64,000 nucleotides of DNA from the NCBI GenBank assembly GCA_964397045.1, contig CAYNHF010000012.1, positions 10,148 through 74,147 on the forward strand. Reading direction: 5' to 3'. Source of the DNA: CAYNHF01 sp964397045 (GTDB lineage: Bacteria > Actinomycetota > Acidimicrobiia > Spongiisociales > UBA5794). Below the pieces are notes generated by a model that did not search any database, was not told the origin of the DNA, and was given only the letters and a program-made list of their open reading frames with translations. Positions 7,890 to 16,175 of this stretch are shown in pieces (the stretch's first letter is position 1; every line of letters starts with the position of its first letter). The translations under genes and the position numbers were made by a program.

Positions 7890-8621
7890 CTAGTCCAACG
7901 GTTGGGCTGTCGGCGAGTTGTCGCAGCGGACGGTGATGGGGGCCGCCGAGTCGAGGGAATAGCTGAACTCGGAACCGGCGCCGACAGGGACCGGCGGGAC
8001 GATTGCCCCCGTGATGATGATGTCACCGGCCCGCAGCATCTCACCCTGCGAGGCCAGCGTGTTGGCCACAGTGGCGACGATGCGTGAGTAGCGCCCCGGC
8101 ATCTCCTCTAGCTCTATGATCGGCTCCCAACTCACCCGGTCGATCGCCATTTGACCCATCAGCCCGTCGAGGTCGATGTCGGATCGCCTCGAATCGAATT
8201 CCCCGAGGATGACACCGGCGTGGAATATGTTCGCCGCCAAGATGTCGGCGACCCGATGGGGTCCGGGCTTCATCGTGACATCGGCCAACTCGATGGCAGG
8301 CGCCAGAGCATCGACCGCAGCGGACGCTTCAACGTCCGAAGCACCGGCTGCGAGGGCCTCGCCCATCCGCACCGCGACTTCGAATTCGACCACTCCCCCA
8401 ACCCACCCACTCACATCGACCGAGGCGCCGGCCTCCAACCGGGTGTCCGACGTCAGATATCCGACGAGGGGGGCGGTTATCCGCAGCAAATCGAGTGAGG
8501 CCGGCGCGCCGAAGCCGACCTTCCAACCTATCGGTGTCGCGCCTGCTCCGACCTCATCACGACGCTTCGCCAATTGGCGAGTCAGCCCGGCTGCGACTCG
8601 AGGGTCTTTCCATGGGTTCAT
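7890..8621 (-). CDS. 2-keto-4-pentenoate hydratase / fumarylacetoacetate-hydrolase-family protein
   Basis: A 243-residue enzyme of the MhpD-like group, which hydrates or decarboxylates 2-oxo acids from aromatic or lactone breakdown using a divalent metal. The signature IGWKVGF is at about 31-37, a Glu-bearing VVEFEVAVRMG strand follows near 75-85, and the middle has DILAANIFHAGVILGE, as in hydratases. The length is normal. Its ATG overlaps the cupin gene's stop by four bases (ATGA), so it is the last gene of a tight three-gene operon with the cupin and a damaged 3-hydroxyisobutyrate-dehydrogenase homologue. The exact substrate is unknown. Confidence 0.8.
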   Translation of the reverse strand: MNPWKDPRVAAGLTRQLAKRRDEVGAGATPIGWKVGFGAPASLDLLRITAPLVGYLTSDTRLEAGASVDVSGWVGGVVEFEVAVRMGEALAAGASDVEASAAVDALAPAIELADVTMKPGPHRVADILAANIFHAGVILGEFDSRRSDIDLDGLMGQMAIDRVSWEPIIELEEMPGRYSRIVATVANTLASQGEMLRAGDIIITGAIVPPVPVGAGSEFSYSLDSAAPITVRCDNSPTAQPLD

Positions 8622-9034
8622 CGGTGGAGCTCAGGGTCGACCTCATAGCCGGAGTCCTCGAGCGATCCGCATCCACTCCATCCCCAGAGCAGCACAACTG
8701 CTTCCTCGCCGGTGTCGTTGAAGCCGTGGTATCTCCCCCGAGGTGTCCAGACGACCTCTCCTGAGGTGGCAAACTCGGTGCCGTGATCGGAATAGATGAG
8801 CCCCGAGCCTGCGAGGACGACGAAGAACTCGTCGGCGTTACGGTGGAGGTGACGATCGTGTCTGGCGCCCGGAGGAAGGATCGTTCGCCCAAGCAAGAAG
8901 TCGTCGGTCCCAACGGTGGCTTTGTCGATCAGGAACTGGACCTGCATGTCGACCCATCCATCGTCCTTGCGAAGGTTGGGCACGAGCGGGGCGTCGGAGA
9001 TCCGGGCATGAAATCGATCAGTCGGCTGGTTCAT
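8618..9034 (-). CDS. Cupin-domain protein
   Basis: A 138-residue single-domain cupin. The metal-binding motif is clear: H59, H62, H64 and E69 in the ARHDRHLHRNADEF segment, then a GxxxxxP-like second strand ending in GRYHGFND. Such proteins act as small dioxygenases, isomerases or sensors. The start at 9034 gives a four-base overlap with the upstream dehydrogenase gene, and its stop overlaps the hydratase start, so all three are translationally coupled. A catabolic role is likely from context. Confidence 0.78.
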   Translation of the reverse strand: MNQPTDRFHARISDAPLVPNLRKDDGWVDMQVQFLIDKATVGTDDFLLGRTILPPGARHDRHLHRNADEFFVVLAGSGLIYSDHGTEFATSGEVVWTPRGRYHGFNDTGEEAVVLLWGWSGCGSLEDSGYEVDPELHR

Positions 9035-9908
9035 CCGCCGCCTCCCAGCATCCGATAGACATCGAAGACGGTGACGAAGTCCCGGTGGTCGATACCGAGC
9101 CCCCGACAAGCGTTCAACAGTTCGTTGGCGACCGCACCTAGCGGAGCAGGAGATCCCTGCCGACGAGCAACCTCGAGCGCGAGCACCATGTCCTTCTGCT
9201 GGAGCGTCACATCCGCCAGGGGTTTGTCCGGCATCTGGAGGATGAAGGGGCCCCGGTAGCCCATCACCGGCGAGGCGACCACGCTCTTGAGCATGGCGTC
9301 GACGGCGACCGTGCGGTCGACCCGCCCTTCTCGGCGAGTGCCACCGACTCGCAAAACACGACCATCTCGACGATGAGTGCGAGGTTGATGGCGACCTTCA
9401 TCTGCACCGCAGTGCCGGATGGGCCGATGTAGCTGACCTTCGAACCGATGTCATGGAGCAGCGACTCCACCTTGTCGTAGGCGGCTCGATCGCCTCCCAC
9501 CATCGTGGACGCACTACCCGCCGCGATGGTCACCGGGCTTCCGGACAGGGGGGCATCGAGCATCGCAAGACCTCGCTCCGCGAAGGTGGTTCCGACTGCA
9601 CGGCTGATCTCTGGATCGATGGTGCTCATGTCGAGGTAGACGGCGTCGACGGAGAGCCTAACGATGATGCCGTGCTCGCCCAGAGTTACAGCCTCGACGG
9701 CTTTACCGTTGGTGACGACCGAGAACACCACGTCCGAGCCGGTGGCCGCAGCCGCGGGGGGTGTCGGCCCACTGCATTCCCAACGCGAGCAGTGGGTCGG
9801 CCTTGGTCTGCGTGCGATTCCACCCGGTGACCTCGTGACCGGCATCGAGCAGCCTTGGAACGATCACCTGCCCCCCATATCTCCGAGTCCAATCCATCCG
9901 ATTGGCAT
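9031..9908 (-). pseudogene. 3-hydroxyisobutyrate-dehydrogenase-family gene with three frameshifts
   Basis: Joined across three frames, the translation gives a normal-length (about 290 residue) beta-hydroxyacid dehydrogenase: PIGWIGLGDMGG Rossmann start, LLDAGHEVTGWNRT, SDVVFSVVTNGKAV, the DAPLSGSP substrate motif, KVAINLALI with the catalytic Lys region, and an intact C-terminus. The frame breaks at a six-base C run at 9871-9876 (plus strand), a six-base G run at 9756-9761, and near 9321-9323; the first and third need one extra base, the second one fewer. The start ATG at 9908 has AGGAAG upstream. Either the gene is recently inactivated or the sequence has homopolymer errors here. It heads the cupin/hydratase operon. 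Confidence 0.8.
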
Positions 9909-10048
9909 CGGCACGCTTCCTCATGCGGTGGTCGTAGGTTGCGACCCTACCTCGGTCCCGAATCGCGTCCCGGGGCCCGGATCCGGCAGTGACGACCAGT
10001 CCCCGCAGTTCATCTTGGGTCTGTCGATCGAGCGCGGTGCGGGACGCT

Positions 10049-10696
10049 TCAATCCCAGAGGGTTGGGTGGAGCGTCACCGGTTGGCGGACCAGGGTCTCT
10101 CCGCCGGCTGGTGGCCCGACGAGGCGCTCCACGAGACCCGACCAGTCGAATGCTTCGGAAATCTTCGAGGCAGGAATCACGACGAGGCGATCGTCTGCGA
10201 TGTACTTGGGCACGATCGTGTTGAGGATGCCTTCGATCTCATTCCGGAACCGGGTGTTGGTGCTCCGGACACCGTCCTCCTTGAGCGGGATGTCAGGCTC
10301 GAGCCGCACGAAGAGGTCGTAGGTTTCGCACCATCGTTTCACCAGGGGCTTGACGTCGAAGGGGTCCTCTCCCCCGGTGGCGCGCAGGAAGTAGGCGAAG
10401 TTGTCGATGACGGCCCTGTCGGTCACCAACACATCGGCACGATTCCGCAACTCCAGTTCCTGCTGGATCTGCGTCATGATCACCCACAGCTGCGCCTCCG
10501 GCGTCGCCCCCTCGTTGAGGCCGAGCGGATTGAATCTGATGACTTCTCTGCCGACCTCAACGCTGCGACCGCTTCGGCCCACTGCCCCGGCGAAGGAATG
10601 CACGGCGTTGGTCTTCCGGACCGAATGAGATCCGATGAAGGCGATCTTCGACGATATGGGCGTGGTCACCGACGTTCCCTGGCTGTTCGTTTGCAC
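10049..10696 (-). CDS. P-loop nucleotide-kinase-like protein with altered Walker A
   Basis: A 215-residue protein resembling the AAA_28/thymidylate-kinase-like P-loop group. A beta strand KIAFIGSH leads into a Walker A position that reads GSHSVRKT instead of GxxxxGK[ST], so the Gly before Lys is Arg. Downstream are VLVTDRAVIDNFAYF, a Walker B-like or lid region, and a basic VRSTNTRFRNEIE helix. The start may be GTG 10696 or GTG 10669. Loss of the P-loop Gly could weaken ATP binding or indicate a pseudo-kinase. It stands alone, transcribed away from its plus-strand neighbour. Confidence 0.6.
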   Translation of the reverse strand: MQTNSQGTSVTTPISSKIAFIGSHSVRKTNAVHSFAGAVGRSGRSVEVGREVIRFNPLGLNEGATPEAQLWVIMTQIQQELELRNRADVLVTDRAVIDNFAYFLRATGGEDPFDVKPLVKRWCETYDLFVRLEPDIPLKEDGVRSTNTRFRNEIEGILNTIVPKYIADDRLVVIPASKISEAFDWSGLVERLVGPPAGGETLVRQPVTLHPTLWD

Positions 10697-10805
10697 GCTA
10701 CCGGCTGAACGCTCCGATCCCCCTGATTGTGGTGTGACAGGCCGCTCTCAATCGCAGCGGCCATGTCGGGGCGATGGTTCGGGTGAGAGGTGCGAGACTC
10801 GTCAC

Positions 10806-11015
10806 ATGGCAGCACCGGTCGGGTTTGCATACGTCGAGCGGAAGAGCGGGGAGATCGTGGTGTTACACCACGGTCGCGTCGCAGCCGTTCTCCGCGGCCG
10901 CACGGCACGTCAGTTTCTCGCCAGGCTGGCGGATGGAGAAGAGCAGGATGTGATGGCCCGCTTCTCGGGCAACTACAAGCGCGGCACCGAACGAGGCACC
11001 AGATCGGAGCGGTAG
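10806..11015 (+). CDS. Small conserved protein of unknown function (69 residues)
   Basis: A short basic protein starting MAAPVGFAYVERKSGE and containing VAAVLRGRTARQFLARL and ARFSGNYKRGTER. Small actinobacterial proteins with the same [L/V]RG..A..FL and GNYKRG pattern are common and uncharacterised. The start at 10806 removes an unrelated N-terminal extension; a GAGACT hexamer lies six bases before the ATG, in keeping with leaderless expression. It has no signal or membrane span. Confidence 0.6.
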   Translation: MAAPVGFAYVERKSGEIVVLHHGRVAAVLRGRTARQFLARLADGEEQDVMARFSGNYKRGTERGTRSER

Positions 11016-11114
11016 CTCACCCCCCTGCAGGGACCAGGGAATTCGGTGGTCGATGTCGGAGGGGATGGCCGGCATGCGACAGTCAGGGACGGTGACGGCC
11101 GCGGTGGCGTCGTA
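11013..11114 (-). pseudogene. HNH endonuclease fragment
   Basis: The minus strand encodes VTVPDCRMPAIPSDIDHR followed by IPWSLQGGE, which matches the core of actinobacterial DUF222-type HNH nucleases (Cys, DxDH, IPW..GG). The rest of the domain, including the second Cys pair and final His, is absent, and no full-length frame surrounds it. It directly abuts the end of the small gene on the plus strand. It is probably a remnant of a larger gene. Confidence 0.4.
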
Positions 11115-11289
11115 GCTATGCGCTGCGTGGTGCATGCCATGCGTTGATGCGCCCGCAGTACGACGATCCGATCATGGGCAGATACGTGCGCCCCCTCCCT
11201 TTGACACGACCGTCCCAGGGGTACGACCGGATTAGGCCGGACCAGTCGGTCGCCGCCGATCGAGACAATCGGTACGTAGGCTCTGGAGC

Positions 11290-12231
11290 ATGGAGGAGCC
11301 ATCCCGCCACAGGGCACTCGACCGGATCCTGGCGATGAATGACGCGGACGAGGCCATGCGACTTCTCGCAGAGGATCTATCCGGGTCGGACCTGACGACC
11401 TTTCTCCTCGAGGTCTCCCGGCGGAGAGTGGAGCGGCTCCGACCGGCCGACGTGCTGCGGCAATACGGGAGGGATCGATTCGTCGCGCCCGCCCGGGTCG
11501 ACCCGATCCGACTGGCCAGGCTCCACCTCGCCGCACTCGAAAGTGCGCTGCCGGAATTCCAGCCGATCATCCCGGCGCCGCTCGCCCCGTTCGGCACTCA
11601 CTCCACCCTGGGAGGTGTCCATCAGAACAACGTCGTCACGACGATGCGCACCGGAGAGGTGACTGCCGATCCGACCAGTTCGTTGGCCCTGGAAGCGGCG
11701 GTGCGACGTGGCGACCTCCTGGCAATCACTCCCACTTCGACTGAGGCGGTCCGGTTGGCTGCAGTCGATCGCGTCTTGCGCGCCCAGGTGTTCGCAGGCG
11801 ATCGGTCCTTCTCACATTTCTCCCTATTCGGACTGGTCACGGCAGGCAGGGACACGGGAAACCACACGTTCGAGACAACTGCGCTCACCGAGCAATTGAC
11901 CGTTTTGGTGGACTTCGTAGCGAGGGTGGGCGGCGAAGGCGTCACCGCTCGCCTCTCCGACCTGAACGGCGACTATGACGACGTTATCGAACTGGTGGCG
12001 AGTGACCTTCGCTCACGAGGCGCTGCCTGCGAGCGGTGGCCCGACCGAAGGAACGGGGTCGGCTACTACCCCAACGTCTGCTTCAAGCTCAGCGTGACGA
12101 TCGATGGCGAAGAGATCGAAGTGGCGGACGGTGGCACCGTCGAGTGGACCCAACTTCTGCTGCAGAACCGCAAGGAGCGGTTGATGATTTCCGGGCTTAG
12201 CCTGGAGCGACTGGCTCTGCTCATTGGATGA
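11290..12231 (+). CDS. Conserved protein of unknown function (313 residues)
   Basis: A soluble protein with an N-terminal helical part (about 1-60) and a larger alpha/beta domain containing APFGTHSTLGGVHQNNVV, GEVTADPTSSLALEAAVRR and GYYPNVCFKLS segments. The middle segments faintly recall class II aminoacyl-tRNA-synthetase-like folds, but I cannot assign a family and see no complete motif set. The ATG has a TAGGCT hexamer seven bases before it and no clear ribosome binding site, suggesting a leaderless start. A lipase gene follows downstream on the same strand. Confidence 0.55.
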   Translation: MEEPSRHRALDRILAMNDADEAMRLLAEDLSGSDLTTFLLEVSRRRVERLRPADVLRQYGRDRFVAPARVDPIRLARLHLAALESALPEFQPIIPAPLAPFGTHSTLGGVHQNNVVTTMRTGEVTADPTSSLALEAAVRRGDLLAITPTSTEAVRLAAVDRVLRAQVFAGDRSFSHFSLFGLVTAGRDTGNHTFETTALTEQLTVLVDFVARVGGEGVTARLSDLNGDYDDVIELVASDLRSRGAACERWPDRRNGVGYYPNVCFKLSVTIDGEEIEVADGGTVEWTQLLLQNRKERLMISGLSLERLALLIG

Positions 12232-12283
12232 AGTATCCGGAACCCGTCTCCCGAAGACCGTGCCAGGCCGGCGGTCGATTCCG

Positions 12284-13183
12284 ATGGAGATTTCACCTCA
12301 CACGACGGCGATAGACTTTCGGGTTGTGCCGGATGCACCAGACCCAGACGCGACACAGCCGATTCCTGAGATCCCCATCAGGAAGGACTTCGCGGGACCG
12401 ATCGAGGCCCTCGATCGATTGAACGCTTCACTTTTCTTCGCGCAGGCATCGCGCATCTCCTACCTGCAGCCGCACGCAGTTGAGGCCTACATCCCGCGAC
12501 TCGGCATGCGACTCGAATACTTCGCCGATCGCGAGGGCGCCCAGGCCTACATCTTCGGCAACGACACCGACGTCGTCATCGCCTGCAGGGGAACGGAGCC
12601 GAACGACTGGAACGATGTGAAGGCCGACGTGAATGCCGTCACCGTGCTGGCCGAGACGATTGGCAGGGTCCACCGCGGCTTCAAACAGGAGGTCGATGAT
12701 CTCTGGCCGCAGCTCGAGGGCGTGATCGCTTCTGACGACCGGACCCTCTGGTTCACCGGGCACTCGCTGGGGGGCGCGATGGCCACGATTTCGGCGGGTA
12801 GATGCTATTTGGCCCACATTCCCGTCCTGCCAACAGGGGTCTACACGTATGGAGCGCCGCGGGTTGGCACTAAGCGCTACATCAACAGCGTCGACGTCGA
12901 TCTCACCCGCTGGGTCAACAACAACGACATCGTCGCCAGGGTGCCTCCCACCTGGCTCGGTTATCGACACACAGGTAGGCGGCTCTACATCAACACGTAC
13001 GGGAACGTGCGCAGCATGACGAAACAACAGCGAGTCAAGGACCGGTGGCGGGGCTTCCGGCAGGGCCTCAAGGAGGGGAAGGTGGACCACTTCTCCGACC
13101 ATGCGATTGCCGGCTACGTCGAGCACATCGCAGACGCGGTGGAAGAGCAAGAGTTGACCCGGCGCTACCGACCGACCGACTGA
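12284..13183 (+). CDS. Class 3 lipase-family alpha/beta hydrolase
   Basis: A soluble hydrolase of about 285-300 residues. The nucleophile elbow GHSLGGA puts the catalytic Ser at about residue 161; GVYTYGAPRVGTKRY follows, then VNNNDIVARVPP with the likely Asp, and DHFSDHAIAGYVEH with the likely His. These are the hallmarks of fungal-type class 3 lipases. No signal peptide is seen, so it probably acts inside the cell or on membranes from within. The start is uncertain: ATG 12284, or GTG 12326, which follows TAGACT by eight bases. Substrate unknown. Confidence 0.8.
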   Translation: MEISPHTTAIDFRVVPDAPDPDATQPIPEIPIRKDFAGPIEALDRLNASLFFAQASRISYLQPHAVEAYIPRLGMRLEYFADREGAQAYIFGNDTDVVIACRGTEPNDWNDVKADVNAVTVLAETIGRVHRGFKQEVDDLWPQLEGVIASDDRTLWFTGHSLGGAMATISAGRCYLAHIPVLPTGVYTYGAPRVGTKRYINSVDVDLTRWVNNNDIVARVPPTWLGYRHTGRRLYINTYGNVRSMTKQQRVKDRWRGFRQGLKEGKVDHFSDHAIAGYVEHIADAVEEQELTRRYRPTD

Positions 13184-13271
13184 GTCGGAAGTCTGGCGAA
13201 TCTCCTCTGCTTGCAGCATCACCTTGCATGTCGGTCAAGATTGATTCGAAGGCAAGAGAAGGTGGTCACCA

Positions 13272-13505
13272 ATGATCCTCGAGGTCGATGTGAGTGGCAC
13301 GCGGTACTGCCGCGCCGGCGCCGATGAAGGAGTAGTCGATGTCTTCGTCTCCTATCTGAACGTCCCACAAGAGCCGGGCGGGAGCGACCTTGCTGCCACG
13401 ATGTTGAGTGTGACGGGCTTCACGCACGGGCCAAGCCGATTGGCTGAAGAGCAGCTCGCCGTGGATTGGGAGAGACCGGTGATGGGCTGGTGCCGCGTGA
13501 CGTGA
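13272..13505 (+). CDS. Small protein of unknown function, possibly frameshifted at its end
   Basis: A 77-residue frame with a fair ribosome binding site (AAGGTGG) before the ATG, starting MILEVDVSGTRYCRAGADEG. Near its stop, a second frame starting GTG 13502 continues to 13585 with a protein-like translation (MAIRVLDEVESDPDYVV, then a Pro-rich end). The two could be a single gene of about 100 residues broken by one base, or two overlapping small genes. I recognise neither part. Confidence 0.4.
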   Translation: MILEVDVSGTRYCRAGADEGVVDVFVSYLNVPQEPGGSDLAATMLSVTGFTHGPSRLAEEQLAVDWERPVMGWCRVT

Positions 13506-13628
13506 TGGCCATTCGAGTCCTGGACGAGGTGGAATCGGATCCGGACTACGTGGTAACCACGATGTTGCCTCCCCCACCGGAATAGACGCCCGCTGGGGCC
13601 GTCTTCTCCCCTTCGCCGTCGTACCGGA

Positions 13629-14645
13629 CTAGCCGACGCCGAGGCGAGAAATCAGGTCCGGAGTTGCGTATTGCATCCGGCCCGGCGTGACGCCGGCGAG
13701 CAGGCTCTCGAGGTCGGCAACGACCATCCGGCCAATCGCAAGCAGTGCCTCGGGGAGTGCGCCGGCTCGATGGGCGCTCAACACCGCTCCCCCGGCGGTC
13801 CGGATCGGATGCTCGGATGCCAGAGGCTCCTGCGGGAAGACGTCGACGGCGGCGCGGAATCGCCCATCGAGCACCAGTTGTGTCACGGCGTCGAAATCGA
13901 CCAGATGAGCGCGGCTGATGACCACCAGGATGTCGGGTGGCGCCAGCAATTCCAGCAGACGACGGGAGACGAGGTGGCGGTTGTCTGGAGTGGGCACGGC
14001 AAGCACATAGACCACATCGCTACGCCGGAACAACGTAGGGAGGTCGACCGGTTCGATGGATCGCTCATGCAAGTCGCGGGGTCGCAACCAGGGGTCATAG
14101 GCGAGGAAGCGGCCGTTGAAGGGTTGGAGGAGGGCCTGTAGGTGACGCGACAGGCCACCGGCTCCCACGAAGCCGAAGGTTTTTCCCAGCAGAGTCGTCG
14201 CCCTGGCATTCCCCTCGTGGAGCCATTGTTCTTCGCCCGAGCGAAATGCGGAGTCGCCTGCAGTGACGAGCCTCGCAGCTGCGAGGGTGAGGGCCAGTGC
14301 CATCTCTGCGACCACCGGGCCGAACGCCGGGGCGCAGCTTCCAACGGTGATGCCGCGCTCGAAACACGTTTGATAATCGAGATCCGGATGACGGAACGAG
14401 CCTGCGACCTCGAAAATGTGGCGAAGGGTGGGATCGGCGTCGGCGAGCGCATCTCGCCCGTAGTGCCAGGTGCCAAAGATGATTGCCGTCGCACGGTGTG
14501 CCGCGGACCGGAAGTCGTCGATCGGCATCGGGCCGTCCCTCCCCCAGACGACATCGACGAGGTCGTCCAGCCGCCCCAACGTGGCCGTGTCAAAGATTTC
14601 GCGCACCCGGCGGAAGTCCGGTGCCACGATCACCTCGGGTTTCAT
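13629..14645 (-). CDS. D-isomer-specific 2-hydroxyacid dehydrogenase family protein
   Basis: A 338-residue NAD-dependent oxidoreductase. The nucleotide-binding domain shows LLGKTFGFVGAGGLSRHL, then YVLAVPTPDNRHLVS. The catalytic set is visible: Arg in VVISRAHLVD, Glu in DVFPQEPLASEHP, and His in LSAHRAGALPEA. It would reduce a 2-oxo acid or oxidise a D-2-hydroxy acid. The start at 14645 overlaps the stop of the Gfo/Idh/MocA gene by four bases, so the two form a coupled redox operon. The substrate is unknown. Confidence 0.82.
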   Translation of the reverse strand: MKPEVIVAPDFRRVREIFDTATLGRLDDLVDVVWGRDGPMPIDDFRSAAHRATAIIFGTWHYGRDALADADPTLRHIFEVAGSFRHPDLDYQTCFERGITVGSCAPAFGPVVAEMALALTLAAARLVTAGDSAFRSGEEQWLHEGNARATTLLGKTFGFVGAGGLSRHLQALLQPFNGRFLAYDPWLRPRDLHERSIEPVDLPTLFRRSDVVYVLAVPTPDNRHLVSRRLLELLAPPDILVVISRAHLVDFDAVTQLVLDGRFRAAVDVFPQEPLASEHPIRTAGGAVLSAHRAGALPEALLAIGRMVVADLESLLAGVTPGRMQYATPDLISRLGVG

Positions 14646-15625
14646 TCGGGGTCCTGCGGATAGAAGATCCCGCATTGAGCCCGAATCACGTCCAACCACT
14701 CCATGACCGCGATCGTCTCTGAGTGCGGGCGCACAGGACTCTCGACGAGCCCGTCACGCACGCAGCGTTCCGCTTCGGCGATCTCGAATCTGAATCCATG
14801 ACCCTCGTAACCGCACGGGTACGAAGCAACGACTCTGCCGTGGCGCTCCACCGTCAATAACCCGCTGTGATGGAAGGGTGAGTGGATGCGGATGAGCCCC
14901 TCGGATCCGCCGACGATGGCATCGTTTCCCGTTTCGGCGGTGAGGCTTGCGGTCATCGTGGCGGCTGCCTCACCGCCGTGGTCGGATATCACCCTGCATG
15001 AGAAGTCCACCCCGGTTGGAGCCAGGCGGGCTGCTGCCACGGTGTCGGTCGGCGGACCAAGGAGATGGTGAACGAGCGTGAGAGGGTAGATGCCGAGATC
15101 CAGCAGCGCACCACCACCGAGTTCCCTGCTGAGCCAGCGCCGCGACCAGTCATCGTTGGCCACAAAGGAGAGATTGGCGGAAACGTTCCGGACGTCGCCA
15201 ATGGCACCAGTTGCGAGCAGTTGATCGAGTTGGGTAACGAACGGCAAGAAACGCATCCACATGGCGTCCATGGCAAAGATGCCCCCAGAGCGTGCCGCTC
15301 TCAGCATGAGGCGCGCCTGCTCGGCGTTGAGGGCGATCGGCTTCTCACAGAGAACCGGCTTGCCCAACTCCACGCAGTCGAGCACGTTGCCAAAATGCCG
15401 GTCGTTGGTCGTTGCGACGTAGACAACATCAACCTCGCCGTGCATCGCGACCCCGCGGTGGGAGTCGAAGACATGTGGTACCTGCCACTCGTGCGAGAAT
15501 CTCTCGGCGGCTTCCAGTCGTGCTGAGCCGATGGCGACGACCTCCGCCCCCTCCTGCTGGAGCGTCTCGCACATCGTGGCGGCGATACCGCCCGTACCCA
15601 TGATTCCCCAGCGCAACCCAGCCAC
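14642..15625 (-). CDS. Gfo/Idh/MocA-family oxidoreductase
   Basis: A 327-residue NAD(P)-dependent dehydrogenase, typically acting on sugars, inositols or related polyols. The Rossmann start WGIMGTGGIAATM is at 6-18, VVYVATTNDRHFGNVL follows, and EKPIALN with the conserved Lys is at about 94-100; GGGALLDLGIYPL marks the C-terminal domain. It is the first gene of an operon with a 2-hydroxyacid dehydrogenase. The GTG start has TAAGGT exactly six bases upstream and no Shine-Dalgarno site, so the message is probably leaderless. A divergent leaderless gene begins nearby at 15712. Confidence 0.85.
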   Translation of the reverse strand: MAGLRWGIMGTGGIAATMCETLQQEGAEVVAIGSARLEAAERFSHEWQVPHVFDSHRGVAMHGEVDVVYVATTNDRHFGNVLDCVELGKPVLCEKPIALNAEQARLMLRAARSGGIFAMDAMWMRFLPFVTQLDQLLATGAIGDVRNVSANLSFVANDDWSRRWLSRELGGGALLDLGIYPLTLVHHLLGPPTDTVAAARLAPTGVDFSCRVISDHGGEAAATMTASLTAETGNDAIVGGSEGLIRIHSPFHHSGLLTVERHGRVVASYPCGYEGHGFRFEIAEAERCVRDGLVESPVRPHSETIAVMEWLDVIRAQCGIFYPQDPE

Positions 15626-15631
15626 CGTGTC

Positions 15632-15637
15632 ACCTTA
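15632..15637 (-). promoter_or_regulatory. -10 hexamer of a leaderless gene (Gfo/Idh/MocA)
   Basis: Reads TAAGGT on the minus strand, six bases before GTG 15625. No Shine-Dalgarno site lies between. Confidence 0.6.
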
Positions 15638-15699
15638 GGGCAGGCAGCATTGGTCGCGGTGGCGGGGAGGACTCGATCGCCAGAGAGGTCGGCGGCCGG

Positions 15700-15705
15700 T
15701 AGCGT
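15700..15705 (+). promoter_or_regulatory. -10 hexamer of a leaderless gene (NTF2-like)
   Basis: Reads TAGCGT, six bases before ATG 15712. Confidence 0.6.
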
Positions 15706-15711
15706 GACAGC

Positions 15712-16125
15712 ATGGGGTGGATCGAAGAGATCGTTGAACTGCATGACTTCTTCGAGCGGTGGTTCACAGGGTCTGAGTCGACCCTCGACCGGATGGATGC
15801 GGTGCTCGCACCCGACTTTTCGATCATGGCTGCCGGCGGCGCCGAAGCAACGCGCGCGGAGCTGATCCAATCGATCCAGACAGCAAAGGGTGCCCGGCCT
15901 GGCATCGGTATTGCCACGTCTGATCACCGCCTCTTGTACCAGGACGCGCGCGTGGTTGTCGCGCGGTATGTCGAGGTACAAACCGGCCCTGAAGGCTGGA
16001 CCCGCCGCTTGTCAACAGTGGTCTTCGTACGATCCCTGACGACACGCAACGGGGTCGAATGGCTCCGAGTTCATGAGACGTGGCTCGATCGAGATCCCAG
16101 ATCCGGGATCGGGAATCCGTGTTAG
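15712..16125 (+). CDS. NTF2-like (DUF4440/SnoaL-type) protein
   Basis: A 137-residue cytoplasmic protein with an opening helix (EEIVELHDFFERWF), the conserved VLAPDFSIMAAGG turn, and beta strands through VVVARYVEVQTG and WLRVHETWLD, which is the cone-shaped NTF2 fold. Members bind small ligands or act as isomerases or cyclases; the function here is unknown. The start has TAGCGT six bases upstream, hinting at leaderless expression. A YCII-like gene follows 50 bases later. Confidence 0.68.
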   Translation: MGWIEEIVELHDFFERWFTGSESTLDRMDAVLAPDFSIMAAGGAEATRAELIQSIQTAKGARPGIGIATSDHRLLYQDARVVVARYVEVQTGPEGWTRRLSTVVFVRSLTTRNGVEWLRVHETWLDRDPRSGIGNPC

Positions 16126-16175
16126 CCGCCGGGTGTTGTGCCTTGGCAGTACTGGAGCTACAGAAGGGGTGCGAG

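Noticed and set aside
9031..9908. Programmed frameshifting in the dehydrogenase gene
   Set aside because: Three shifts in different directions are needed, with no stimulatory structure noticed and no such regulation known to me for this family.
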